The notes below the pieces were generated by a model. That model was given only the letters and a program-made list of their open reading frames with translations. It had not been told where the DNA came from and did no database searches. A DNA stretch of 64,000 bases, taken from contig NZ_SMOD01000002.1 in assembly GCF_004353905.1 (NCBI RefSeq), positions 124,001-188,000 of the forward strand. The letters are read 5' to 3'. Shown piece after piece: positions 1 through 8,066 of the stretch. Origin of the DNA: Paraburkholderia guartelaensis (GTDB lineage: Bacteria; Pseudomonadota; Gammaproteobacteria; Burkholderiales; Burkholderiaceae). Each line of letters starts with the position of its first letter. Position 1 is the stretch's first letter. The position numbers and the translations under genes are program-made.

Positions 1-453
1 GCCCTCGCCGCTGCGGCCATACGCGCCGCTTGCGAGATCCTCGACGTTGAGCCACGGAAACTTCGCGTGGAGCGCGTCGCGCGACATGAGTTCGATGTCC
101 GCGCCAAGACGCGTTTGCAGCTCGTGATTCTCGCGCAGCGTCGCATCGCCCGCTTCCGTGGCGAGGAAGAGATAACCGCCCTCGTGCAGATCGATTGACG
201 GGCGGCTGCCGTTCACTTCGAGCCGCTCGCCAATGCCGCGCAGAAACTCGATGCCGAATAGCGACATCTGGATCGACAACGGCGTGGAAAACTGCTGCCG
301 GATCGACGCGGCCGAAAGCGCCGACGACGAGCGCGCATAACTCGGGTCGCGCTCGAACACGGTCACGGAAACCGTTGGGTCGGCTGCACGCAGAAAGTAA
401 GCAATAGAACTACCGATTACCCCGCCGCCAACGATAACGACTTGAGAACTCAC
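1..453 (-). CDS. FAD-dependent oxidoreductase (DAO family), C-terminal part outside window
   Basis: Only the first 151 codons are visible; the gene runs off the left edge. The N-terminus is a Rossmann FAD-binding fold (VVIVGGGVIGSSIAYFL), followed by FERDPSYARSSS and the RQQFSTP segment typical of the sarcosine oxidase/DadA-like flavoenzymes. The start is GTG at 453, chosen for a GGAG ribosome site six bases upstream and because the Rossmann strand starts directly after it. It lies 106 bp downstream of the AmaB-type dehydrogenase on the same strand, so cotranscription is likely. Given AmaB and HglS nearby, an L-pipecolate (AmaA-like) or related cyclic imino-acid oxidase role is a reasonable inference, but the substrate cannot be read from this fragment. 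Confidence 0.8.
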   Translation of the reverse strand, partial: MSSQVVIVGGGVIGSSIAYFLRAADPTVSVTVFERDPSYARSSSALSAASIRQQFSTPLSIQMSLFGIEFLRGIGERLEVNGSRPSIDLHEGGYLFLATEAGDATLRENHELQTRLGADIELMSRDALHAKFPWLNVEDLASGAYGRSGEG

Positions 454-559
454 GACTTGCTCCAGATTGCGGAAAACTGCGGCGCGCATTGATTGGGTTT
501 GCGCGAATCGATCCATTGACCGGGCGCACGATGCACCCGGTCACGTACCTCAAACGCGC

Positions 560-2059
560 TTATTCGACGTTGAAATCGATGCCCTGTGCGAGCGGCAGCG
601 CCGACGAATAGTTGACCGTATTGGTCGCACGGCGCATATAAGCCTTCCACGAGTCGGAGCCCGACTCGCGCCCGCCACCCGTTTCCTTTTCGCCGCCGAA
701 CGCGCCGCCGATCTCCGCACCGCTCGGCCCGATGTTCACGTTCGCAATGCCGCAATCGCTGCCCGCGGCCGACGTGAAGCGCTCGCTCTCGCGCAGGTCC
801 GTCGTGAATACGCACGACGAAAGGCCATGGTGGGCGGCGTTGTTCGCATCGATCGCGTCGCCGAAGTCGCTGTACTTGAGGACGTAAAGAATCGGCGCGA
901 AGGTTTCCTTCAGGACAACTTCGGTTTGCGACGGCATCTCGACGATCGCCGGGCGCACGTAGAAGCCCTTTTCGTTGCCCGCCACCGTGTGGCGCTCACC
1001 GCCGAATACCTTGCCGCCCTCGCGCTTCGCCTGCTCGAGCGCCGACTGCATGCGGGCGAACGACTGCTCGTCAATGAGCGGCCCCATCAGCGTGCCCTGC
1101 TCCAGCGGATTGCCGATCACCACCTTGCCGTAGAGCGTCTTCAGGCGCTCGACTGCCTTGTCGTACACGCTCTCGTGCACGAAGAGGCGGCGCAGCGACG
1201 TGCAGCGCTGGCCGGCCGTGCCGACCGCCGAGAACAGAATGCCGCGCAGCGCGAGTTCGAGATCGGCGGTAGCGGAGACGATGCCTGCGTTGTTGCCGCC
1301 CAGTTCGAGCAGCGAGCGGCCAAAACGGCGCGCGACCTCGACGCCGACGGTGCGGCCCATTTCGGTGCTGCCCGTTGCGCTGACGATGTTCGAGCGCGGA
1401 TCCGCCACGAGCTTCGCCCCCACTTCGCGGCCGCCGACCACGAGGCTCGTGAGGCCTTCGGGCGCGTCGCCGAATTCCTTCAACACATCCTGCATGATCT
1501 TGTTGACGGCCACCGCGGTGAGCGGCGTCTTTTCCGACGGCTTCCAGACCACGGCGTTGCCGCACACGAGTGCGAGCGCGGCGTTCCACGACCACACGGC
1601 GACCGGGAAATTGAACGCGGAAATCACGGTACACACGCCCATCGGATGCCACGATTCGGCCATGCGGTGGCCGGGACGCTCCGATGCAATGGTCAGACCG
1701 TAAAGCTGACGCGAGAGGCCAACCGCAAAGTCGCAGATGTCGATCATTTCCTGCACTTCGCCCAAGCCTTCCTGGAAGATCTTGCCGGTTTCCAGCGAGA
1801 CGAGGCTGCCGAGCGCGCGCTTCTGTTCGCGCAGCTTGTTGCCCAGCAGGCGCACGAGTTCGCCGCGGCGCGGCGCGGGCACGTTGCGCCAGGTCTTGAA
1901 CGCCTCCTGCGCCTTCGCGAGCACGGCGTCGACGTCGGCCGCCGACTGGCTCGCGACGCGGCCGATCAGCTCGCCGTTGATCGGCGAATGCACGACGATG
2001 TCGCCCGCTTCCGCGAGCTGGGAGATACCGAGATCCGAGAGGATGGAGGAGGCTTTCAT
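560..2059 (-). CDS. amaB: Aldehyde dehydrogenase, ALDH7/AmaB type (L-aminoadipate-semialdehyde / piperideine-6-carboxylate dehydrogenase)
   Basis: A 499-residue NAD(P)-dependent aldehyde dehydrogenase of normal length. The catalytic thiol is Cys286 in GTAGQRCTSLRR and the general base is Glu252 in LLELGGNNAG; the nucleotide loop SATGSTEMGR is intact. The LELGGNNA and GTAGQRCT blocks and the C-terminal GSDSWKAYMRR are characteristic of ALDH7 enzymes, which oxidise 2-aminoadipate 6-semialdehyde in lysine catabolism. It lies upstream of a DAO oxidoreductase, and an HglS-type 2-oxoadipate dioxygenase is 2.5 kb away, so the product 2-aminoadipate has a route onward. Operator-like palindromes precede it at 2079 and 2239. 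Confidence 0.88.
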   Translation of the reverse strand: MKASSILSDLGISQLAEAGDIVVHSPINGELIGRVASQSAADVDAVLAKAQEAFKTWRNVPAPRRGELVRLLGNKLREQKRALGSLVSLETGKIFQEGLGEVQEMIDICDFAVGLSRQLYGLTIASERPGHRMAESWHPMGVCTVISAFNFPVAVWSWNAALALVCGNAVVWKPSEKTPLTAVAVNKIMQDVLKEFGDAPEGLTSLVVGGREVGAKLVADPRSNIVSATGSTEMGRTVGVEVARRFGRSLLELGGNNAGIVSATADLELALRGILFSAVGTAGQRCTSLRRLFVHESVYDKAVERLKTLYGKVVIGNPLEQGTLMGPLIDEQSFARMQSALEQAKREGGKVFGGERHTVAGNEKGFYVRPAIVEMPSQTEVVLKETFAPILYVLKYSDFGDAIDANNAAHHGLSSCVFTTDLRESERFTSAAGSDCGIANVNIGPSGAEIGGAFGGEKETGGGRESGSDSWKAYMRRATNTVNYSSALPLAQGIDFNVE

Positions 2060-2078
2060 AGGTAGAATCCCTTAAAAA

Positions 2079-2092
2079 TTTCCGATACGAAA
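2079..2092. promoter_or_regulatory. Operator-like palindrome upstream of amaB (variant)
   Basis: TTTCCGATACGAAA matches the perfect palindrome at 6703-6716 (TTTCCTATAGGAAA) at 12 of 14 positions and lies 20 bp upstream of the amaB start. A weaker half-site (ACTTTAGGAAA, ending at 2110) follows 18 bp away, so two sites may lie on neighbouring helical turns. Regulator assignment is inference; the XRE-cupin protein at 3936 is the nearest candidate. Confidence 0.5.
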
Positions 2093-2238
2093 CATTGCTA
2101 CTTTAGGAAACTATACACGCGCAATTTTGCGGCGACAACACGAAAATCCACGGGAATTTCGCCATGCCGCGTGTACCGCTTCCGCCCGGCTTTCCGCCAT
2201 GAAAATGGCATGTGCCCGCGCTGCGGGCACACCTTTGC

Positions 2239-2252
2239 TTTCCTATTGGAAA
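2239..2252. promoter_or_regulatory. Operator-like palindrome between livJ-like gene and amaB
   Basis: TTTCCTATTGGAAA differs at one position from the perfect palindrome at 6703. It sits in the 250-bp gap between the binding-protein gene and amaB, suggesting amaB has its own regulated promoter although both genes point the same way. Confidence 0.55.
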
Positions 2253-2309
2253 CAATGCATCGGGCGCCGACAGAGGCGGCGCCCTTCAAGGTAGCAGAGG
2301 CGAGTGATA

Positions 2310-3461
2310 TCACTCAGCGGTTCGCGTCGTGACCGGCACCCACGCCACGTTCTTGACCTGATACAGGGTCGAACTCGGGCTCTTCAGGTCGCCCTGAGCA
2401 TTGAATGCGATCTTGCCCGTAATGCCGTCGTAGCTTGTGGCCTTGAGCGCGGCGTTGAACTGCGCCGGATTCGCCGAGCCCGCCTTCTCCATCGCCGTGA
2501 TCGCGACCCACGCCGCGTCGTAGGCGAACGGCGCGTAGGCGAGCATGTCGATGCCGTACTTCTGCTTGAACTTCGCCTCGAAGCCCTTACCCTTGGGCAG
2601 CGTGCCGAGCGGCTGGCCGTACTCCCACACCGAAGCGCCATCGGCGGAATCACCGGCGAGCTTGATGAAGTTCGCGTCCATCACGCCGCCGCCTGCGAGG
2701 AATTGCGCCTTCAGGCCAAGCTGGCGCATGCGCTTGACGATCATGGCGGCCTGCGCGTCGAGGCCGCCGAAGAACACGAGATCCGGATTGGTGCGCTTGA
2801 TGCTCGTGAGCTGAGCGCTGAAATCCACTGCCTTGTCGTTCGTGAACTCGCGCGCGACGATCGTGCCGCCGCTCGCCTTCACGGCCTTCTCGAACTCGTC
2901 GGCTTCGCCCTGGCCGAAGGCCGTGCGGTCGTCGATGATGGCAATGCGCTTCGCCTTCGTCACCGTCGCCGCATAGTTGCCCGCGTTGCCGGCGTTTTGC
3001 GAGTCGGTTGCGATCACGCGGTAGATGGTCGGCGCGCCGCCCTGCGTGATGGCCGGATTGGTGGCGGCCGGCGTGATCATCGGAATGCCCGCCTTCGCGT
3101 AGATCTTCGAGGCCGGCAGCGTCGTGCCCGAATTGAAGTGGCCGATCACGACGGCCACATTGTCGTCCACGAGTTGCTGCGCGACCTGCACGCCGATGCG
3201 CGGATCGCTCTGGTCATCCTGCGAGTCGATCACGAACTTGACCGGCTTGCCGCCGATGGTGGGACGCGCGGCGTTGGCTTCGTCCACGGCCATACGCACG
3301 CCGTTCTCGATGTCCTTGCCATACGCTGCGCCGCCGCCCGTGAGCGGGCTGGCCACGCCGATCTTCACGACCATTTCCTGCGCGCTCACCGCGCCGGCAA
3401 CCAACATCAACGACGCTGCGATCGCGCAGCCACGACGAGAAGCGAGGAAACGAGGATACAT
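2310..3461 (-). CDS. Branched-chain/amino-acid ABC transporter periplasmic binding protein (LivJ/LivK family)
   Basis: The mature protein begins with the family signature EMVVKIGVASPLTGGGAAYGKDIENG and shows the two-lobed periplasmic-binding-protein pattern (ITQGGAPTIYRVIATDS, DDRTAFGQG, DLVFFGGLDAQ). The chosen ATG at 3461 gives 383 residues, has AAGGA seven bases upstream, and is followed directly by a Sec signal peptide (MYPRFLASRRGCAIAASLML...AVSAQ). The longer upstream frame is rejected. No permease or ATPase genes are adjacent, so the receptor presumably uses a Liv system elsewhere. Its position between the lysine-catabolism genes and their regulator suggests an amino acid or imino acid ligand such as lysine or pipecolate; that is inference. 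Confidence 0.88.
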   Translation of the reverse strand: MYPRFLASRRGCAIAASLMLVAGAVSAQEMVVKIGVASPLTGGGAAYGKDIENGVRMAVDEANAARPTIGGKPVKFVIDSQDDQSDPRIGVQVAQQLVDDNVAVVIGHFNSGTTLPASKIYAKAGIPMITPAATNPAITQGGAPTIYRVIATDSQNAGNAGNYAATVTKAKRIAIIDDRTAFGQGEADEFEKAVKASGGTIVAREFTNDKAVDFSAQLTSIKRTNPDLVFFGGLDAQAAMIVKRMRQLGLKAQFLAGGGVMDANFIKLAGDSADGASVWEYGQPLGTLPKGKGFEAKFKQKYGIDMLAYAPFAYDAAWVAITAMEKAGSANPAQFNAALKATSYDGITGKIAFNAQGDLKSPSSTLYQVKNVAWVPVTTRTAE

Positions 3462-3935
3462 GCGATATTCCTTCGGTATCTGGAGCCGGCACGTGATGCG
3501 TTCGAATGGTCGCGCGGACCTTCGGCGCACTGGATTCATCCCGCGATGCTGAGCGGCGGGACGTAAGCGGATTGTCGGCAGCCGTTTCGGTGGCATCAAA
3601 CGAAATCTAATCACCACGTAATGCGCTTTTCTCATCAAGCCCGTGCACGCGGGGAATACGGCAACGCGTGACGCGCCCTCGCAGGCATTGGGAGATACCC
3701 GATAGCGCCAATACGCCCGCTTGTGCGTGGGTGTCATGCGAATGCGGGTTGTGCACGCGCCATGCCTTGCGCCGTCTGGGTTTGCGTCAGAAATCATCAA
3801 CTTTCGAGCGGTCGATTTACTTAGCCATGCTTGTTAATCGCCACATGACGTATCAAACGTCGCGCGATACGCAAATGTTATTATCGGAAACATAGAGTAC
3901 GATACGAACCACCAGCGAACACCCCGAGTTCCCGA
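3462..3935. other. Divergent intergenic region between livJ-like gene and XRE-cupin regulator
   Basis: No convincing gene. A 75-codon plus-strand frame at 3668-3895 has no ribosome site and unlike-protein composition. The right half is AT-rich and holds divergent promoters. Near the regulator are half-site-like elements related to the 6703 palindrome: TTATCGGAAA at 3881-3890 and CGATACGAA at 3900-3908, the latter also found in the amaB operator. This suggests autoregulation. Confidence 0.6.
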
Positions 3936-4559
3936 ATGGAAACCTCGTCCCTCAAGCCCGCCGAGAACGCTTCGGCGGAGCTGGGCAAGCGCGTCAAGGC
4001 GGCCCGGCTGAAGCACGACTACACGCTCGAGGCCGCCAGCCGCGTGTGCGGCGTGTCGCGCTCCACGCTCTCGAAGGTGGAAAACGGCGTCATGTCGCCG
4101 ACGTTCGACGTGCTGCAGAAGATCGTTCACGGCCTGAAGATCGACCTCGGCGAACTGTTCGGCTCGGCGCCCAGGCCGCGCGCGAGCGGACGCCGCGCGC
4201 TCACCCGCAAGGGCGGCGGGCAGCAGCATTCGGCAGGCTGCTATCAGATGGAGTTGCTGGCTACGGAACTCGCCCACAAGGCGATGTACCCGTTTCGCAT
4301 TCGCGTGACGGCGCACTCGCTCGACGAGTTCACGGAATGGGGCCGGCATGAAGGCGAAGAATTTCTCTTCATATTGAGCGGCTCGGTTTGCCTCTACTCC
4401 GAGCTCTACGCACCGACGCATCTCGAAGCCGGCGACAGCCTCTATTTCGACAGCCGCACGGGGCATGCGGCCGTCTCCACGAGCGAAGAGGACGCGGAAG
4501 TCCTCTGGCTCATCAACGAACCACACCCGGACACGCAAGACGGCGCGCCGGGCGTGTGA
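3936..4559 (+). CDS. XRE-family transcriptional regulator with C-terminal cupin sensor domain
   Basis: A 207-residue one-component regulator. Residues about 15-70 form a helix-turn-helix of the Cro/CI type (LGKRVKAARLKHDYTLEAAS, then SRSTLSKVENG), and residues about 115-190 form a small cupin barrel (HEGEEFLFILSG ... LEAGDSLYFDSRTGHAA). Members of this architecture commonly regulate catabolism of amines and amino acids in proteobacteria by sensing a pathway metabolite in the cupin. It is divergent from the livJ-like gene and convergent with hglS. I infer it is the most likely binder of the TTTCCTATAGGAAA palindromes found around this cluster, since HTH_3 dimers bind such short perfect inverted repeats. 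Confidence 0.88.
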   Translation: METSSLKPAENASAELGKRVKAARLKHDYTLEAASRVCGVSRSTLSKVENGVMSPTFDVLQKIVHGLKIDLGELFGSAPRPRASGRRALTRKGGGQQHSAGCYQMELLATELAHKAMYPFRIRVTAHSLDEFTEWGRHEGEEFLFILSGSVCLYSELYAPTHLEAGDSLYFDSRTGHAAVSTSEEDAEVLWLINEPHPDTQDGAPGV

Positions 4560-4569
4560 CACGCCACGT

Positions 4570-5595
4570 TCAAGCAGCGTTCGCGGTCATCTTGAAGATG
4601 CCGGTGGCATTGCCCGCATCGAAGCGCAAATCCGTCTGCCAGCGCCGCGTGACCTGATCGAACGTGCGCTTGCGCGTGATGAACTCGTAGAACGAACCCG
4701 GCACCTCGCGCGTCACGCGCTGGCCGTCCGCCGCGCGGAACTCGCGCATTACGGTGTCGGCGCGATACGCCGTCTGAAACACGCGGCCCGAGCGCGAGGT
4801 CTCGACGTTGGGCTTCATCGGGCGCCCCTTGGCCTTCTCGTCGTCCGAAAGCTTGAATACGTCTTCCACGCGGTCGGTCGCGTGATTGAAGGCGTTGCCT
4901 TCCGTTGCGATCCACGCCATTTCCGCCGATTCTTGCAGCAATGTCTCGTAGTCCGAAATAGACGGCACTTCGTGCTGTCGCGCGAACGCGCCGACGATCA
5001 CGGGCAGCAGTTGCAGCGCCGCGTCGAGCGGCAGCGAACCGTCGCGTTCGAGTTCGGAGAGCTGCGCCATGGCCAGCGGCGTGAGCGGATCTTTCGACGC
5101 ACCCACCACGTTCGTCACGGCTTGCTGGAACGCCGCCGAAAAGCGCTCGGGGTGCAGCTCGCTCACGAAGAACTGCGCGATTTCGTCGGGTGCGTCTTCG
5201 TGGGCGTAGGCGCGTCCCGTCATGCCGAGCTTGTCCAGCGGATAGCGGCCATTCAGGCGAAAGCCGAGCGGACGCAGAATACGCGTGAAGGCCGCTTCAC
5301 CGGGCGGCAGCGCGCCGCTCTGCGCCCAGCGCACCGTGCGCAGCGCGCCATGGTCGAAGTACACCGCACCGCCCCGCGCCACCGTGTCGTTCGTGTACGT
5401 GCGGCCGTTGGGCGAGCGCTCCAGCAGGTCTTCGAACAGCGCCATGTTCATCGCCTGGGCGAGTTCGGCGCGCGTAACGGTGCCGCTTTCCCAGTCGCCG
5501 AGCATCGACGGAAAGGTCAGCGTTGCAAAGAGGGTTTCAGTTTTCTCGCGGCCCAGCAGCGCGGACAACAAGCGTTCTACGTTCGAATTGCGCAT
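4570..5595 (-). CDS. hglS: DUF1338 protein, 2-oxoadipate dioxygenase/decarboxylase (HglS-like)
   Basis: The protein belongs to the DUF1338 family, whose characterised member HglS is a non-haem iron enzyme converting 2-oxoadipate to D-2-hydroxyglutarate at the end of the D-lysine/pipecolate route. Recognisable blocks include TYTNDTVARGGAVYFDHGALRTV and a long acidic His/Glu segment (AYAHEDAPDEIAQFFVSELHP). I prefer the ATG at 5595 (341 residues, MRNSNVERLL), where family similarity begins; an upstream ATG at 5637 would add 14 residues. Neither start has a strong ribosome site. It is shorter than the roughly 460-residue Pseudomonas HglS and may represent a compact subfamily. Divergent from the LysR gene. 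Confidence 0.82.
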   Translation of the reverse strand: MRNSNVERLLSALLGREKTETLFATLTFPSMLGDWESGTVTRAELAQAMNMALFEDLLERSPNGRTYTNDTVARGGAVYFDHGALRTVRWAQSGALPPGEAAFTRILRPLGFRLNGRYPLDKLGMTGRAYAHEDAPDEIAQFFVSELHPERFSAAFQQAVTNVVGASKDPLTPLAMAQLSELERDGSLPLDAALQLLPVIVGAFARQHEVPSISDYETLLQESAEMAWIATEGNAFNHATDRVEDVFKLSDDEKAKGRPMKPNVETSRSGRVFQTAYRADTVMREFRAADGQRVTREVPGSFYEFITRKRTFDQVTRRWQTDLRFDAGNATGIFKMTANAA

Positions 5596-5750
5596 CACCA
5601 ATCTCACAGGAAACGACCGCCTCGCAGCGGTCATCAAACGGGGCTCTGGCCATTGGCTTCGGCCAACTATACGTAAAACGCATTATTCGAATGGTTGCGC
5701 ACTGCGTAAAGCGAGATTAAATTGTCACTTGATGAGTTTCTGGAATCACC

Positions 5751-6662
5751 ATGCGCAAGTTCAAGATCCCGAATATCGGCGCGCTCACGGCTTTCGAAGC
5801 CGCGGCGCGGCACGAGAGCTTCACTCACGCCGCCAGGGAGCTGTTCCTCACCGAAAGCGCGGTCTCGCGCCAGATCGCCACGCTCGAATCGAATCTCGGC
5901 GTGCGCCTGTTCGTGCGCGCCAAACAGCGGGTCGTGCTCACGCGCGCGGGCCGGCTCTATAGCACTCAGGTGCGCCGTGCGCTCGAAAACCTCGATCGCG
6001 ACACGCTCTCCATCATCGCGCACGGCAGCGGCGGCGGTTATCTGGAACTCGCCGTGCTGCCGACCTTCGCCTCCGAATGGCTGATTCCGCGCCTCAAGGA
6101 CTTCTACGACCGCACGCCGGACGTGCGCGTGAACATGGGCGTGCGCACCGAGACGTTTTCGTTCGAGGAATCGCATTTCGAAGCCGCGATCCACTACGGC
6201 AAGCCGACCTGGCCCGGCACCTCGTCCGACTTTCTGTTCGGCGAGGAAGTGGTGCCTGTCTGTTCTCCGTCGCTGCTTGCGCGCCCTGTCAAGAAGGCGC
6301 ATGAACTGCTCGCCTACCCGCTGCTGCACTCCACGACGCGCCCCGATGCATGGACGCGCTGGTTCTCCGACCTCGGCGTGGAAGACAACGCCACCATGCA
6401 CGGCGTGCGCTACGAACTGCACACGATGCTGATCGCAGCGGCCGCCGCCGGCCTCGGCGTGGCGCTCGTGCCGAAGTTCTTCGTTGAAGGCCAGCTCGAG
6501 CGGTTCGGCGTCGTCATTCCGTTCGAAGCCCCGGCCATTGCCGATGGCGGCTACTACTTCGTCTATCCCACCGAACTCAGCCACGGCAAGCCACTCGAGA
6601 TGTTCCGCGCGTGGCTGCTCGAGCAGGCGGGTGCCTACAACGCCTCGCAAGAGCAACGCTGA
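5751..6662 (+). CDS. LysR-family transcriptional regulator (GcvA-like)
   Basis: A 303-residue LysR regulator. The N-terminal winged helix-turn-helix is complete (IGALTAFEAAARHESFTHAA, LFLTESAVSRQIATLESNLG), and the effector domain contains the GcvA-type ETFSFEESHFEAAIHYG segment. It is divergent from hglS across about 155 bp and lies about 100 bp before the DadA-like gene on the same strand. That placement makes hglS and the downstream D-amino acid genes its likely targets. Ligand unknown. Confidence 0.88.
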   Translation: MRKFKIPNIGALTAFEAAARHESFTHAARELFLTESAVSRQIATLESNLGVRLFVRAKQRVVLTRAGRLYSTQVRRALENLDRDTLSIIAHGSGGGYLELAVLPTFASEWLIPRLKDFYDRTPDVRVNMGVRTETFSFEESHFEAAIHYGKPTWPGTSSDFLFGEEVVPVCSPSLLARPVKKAHELLAYPLLHSTTRPDAWTRWFSDLGVEDNATMHGVRYELHTMLIAAAAAGLGVALVPKFFVEGQLERFGVVIPFEAPAIADGGYYFVYPTELSHGKPLEMFRAWLLEQAGAYNASQEQR

Positions 6663-6702
6663 TCGGCGGGTCGAGCACGCGTGATATACGATCAGAAAAA
6701 AG

Positions 6703-6716
6703 TTTCCTATAGGAAA
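6703..6716. promoter_or_regulatory. Perfect 14-bp palindromic operator candidate
   Basis: TTTCCTATAGGAAA is a perfect inverted repeat lying 49 bp upstream of the DadA-like start codon. One-mismatch and two-mismatch copies occur at 2239 and 2079, both upstream of amaB. The site is AT-flanked (AAAAAAG before, TAGTTAG after) and well placed to overlap a promoter. Confidence 0.65.
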
Positions 6717-6764
6717 TAGTTAGGTTAGCATCGGACGAAATCACTTCTTCGTCGCGAGACTGAC

Positions 6765-8006
6765 ATGGAAGACGTCGTCGTCATCGGTGCCGGCATCATC
6801 GGGGTCTGCGCCGCGCTCAACCTGGCGCAGCGCGGCATGCGCGTGCATATCGTCGACAGCGCACCGCCCGGTTCGGGCTGTTCGTTCGGCAACGCGGGCC
6901 TGATCGCGGTCGATCACGTCGCGCCGCTCGCGAGCCCCGAGACGATGGCCGGCCTGCCCCGCATGCTGCTGCGCCGCGACAGCCCGCTGCGCCTGCACAA
7001 ACGCAGCCTGCCGCGCATGGCGCCGTGGGTGCTGGAGTTCGCCGCGCAGGCGCAGCGCCCGCGCTTTCGGCGCAACACGCGTGCGCTCGCGAGTCTCGTG
7101 ACCGGTGCGGCGCAAGCCTGGCGTCGTCTGCTCGATCAGCACATTGCCGACGATCTCTTTCGCGACATCGGCTCGCTCTACGTGTTCGAGCAACCCGTTG
7201 CGCACGCAACGGAACGCGCGCAACTCGATCTGCTCGACCGGCACGGCGTGCGCTACGAAACTCTCACAGCCGAGCAGGTGCGGCGCGACTATCTGCCGTC
7301 GCTCACGCCGCATATCAGCCATGCGCGCTACTTTCCCGGCATGGCCTCAGTCACGAATCCGCAGCAGGTCGTCGAGCGCATTTTCGGGGCCGTGATCGCG
7401 GCGGGCGCGAAATTCACGAGCGCTGCCGTCGATGCATTGCGCGCCCTGCCCGATGGCCGTATCGGCGTCACGCTGAACGGCGCGACGCATCCTGCCGCCA
7501 AAGTGCTGATCGCCGCCGGCTCGCGCAGCGCCGAACTCGCACAGCAACTGGGCGCCAGGATTCCGCTGACCAACGAGCGCGGCTATCACGTCCAGCTCGG
7601 CGCGCCCTCGCAAGACACGCTGCGCGTGCCCGTGAGCTTCGTCGAGCGCGGCTTCACCTGTAACCCAATGGCGCAAGGCATCCGGCTTGCCGGCACTGTC
7701 GAGTTAGGCGCGCGCGGCGCACCCGACTGGCGCCGCGCCGACATGCTCGCCACGCAATTCCAGACGCTCTTTCCCGGCGCACGCGCGGCGCAGGTCGCAA
7801 GCCGCTGGTACGGCGAGCGCCCCACGCTGCCCGACTATCTGCCGATGATCGGCGAGATGCGCGGCGCGCGGAATGTGTTCGTCGCGACCGGCCATCAGCA
7901 TCTGGGCCTCACGCTCGGGCCGTTCAGCGGCGAACTCGTCGCACAATTGATGGTGCGCGACACGCCCGCCGTCGATCTCGCGCCGTTTCGCATCGACCGC
8001 TTTTGA
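6765..8006 (+). CDS. DadA-like FAD-dependent D-amino acid dehydrogenase
   Basis: A 413-residue DAO-family flavoprotein. The N-terminal dinucleotide motif is VVVIGAGIIGVCAALNLAQRG, followed by the DadA signature SGCSFGNAGLI; the C-terminus has the family block SRWYGERPTLPDYLPMIGE and GHQHLGLTLGP. DadA enzymes oxidise D-amino acids to 2-oxo acids or cyclic imines and pass electrons to the respiratory chain. The next gene encodes an imine reductase of the ornithine cyclodeaminase family. With AmaB and HglS in the region, oxidation of D-lysine to piperideine-2-carboxylate is plausible. Oxidation of D-hydroxyproline (LhpB-like) is the main alternative, since the same enzyme/reductase pair occurs in hydroxyproline clusters. 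Confidence 0.85.
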   Translation: MEDVVVIGAGIIGVCAALNLAQRGMRVHIVDSAPPGSGCSFGNAGLIAVDHVAPLASPETMAGLPRMLLRRDSPLRLHKRSLPRMAPWVLEFAAQAQRPRFRRNTRALASLVTGAAQAWRRLLDQHIADDLFRDIGSLYVFEQPVAHATERAQLDLLDRHGVRYETLTAEQVRRDYLPSLTPHISHARYFPGMASVTNPQQVVERIFGAVIAAGAKFTSAAVDALRALPDGRIGVTLNGATHPAAKVLIAAGSRSAELAQQLGARIPLTNERGYHVQLGAPSQDTLRVPVSFVERGFTCNPMAQGIRLAGTVELGARGAPDWRRADMLATQFQTLFPGARAAQVASRWYGERPTLPDYLPMIGEMRGARNVFVATGHQHLGLTLGPFSGELVAQLMVRDTPAVDLAPFRIDRF

Positions 8007-8066
8007 GGCCCGCGGCCGGACTCACGCCGCCACACCCACGCAGCATTCATCAGGAGAGAAGATTCG

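Noticed and set aside
467..2065. Plus-strand open frame of 532 codons opposite amaB
   Set aside because: Arg/His/Ala-rich antisense frame typical of high-GC DNA; the opposite strand encodes a full aldehyde dehydrogenase with catalytic motifs.
3668..3895. 75-codon plus-strand frame upstream of the XRE-cupin gene
   Set aside because: No ribosome site, Cys/Arg/Thr-rich composition and position over promoter-like AT-rich DNA.
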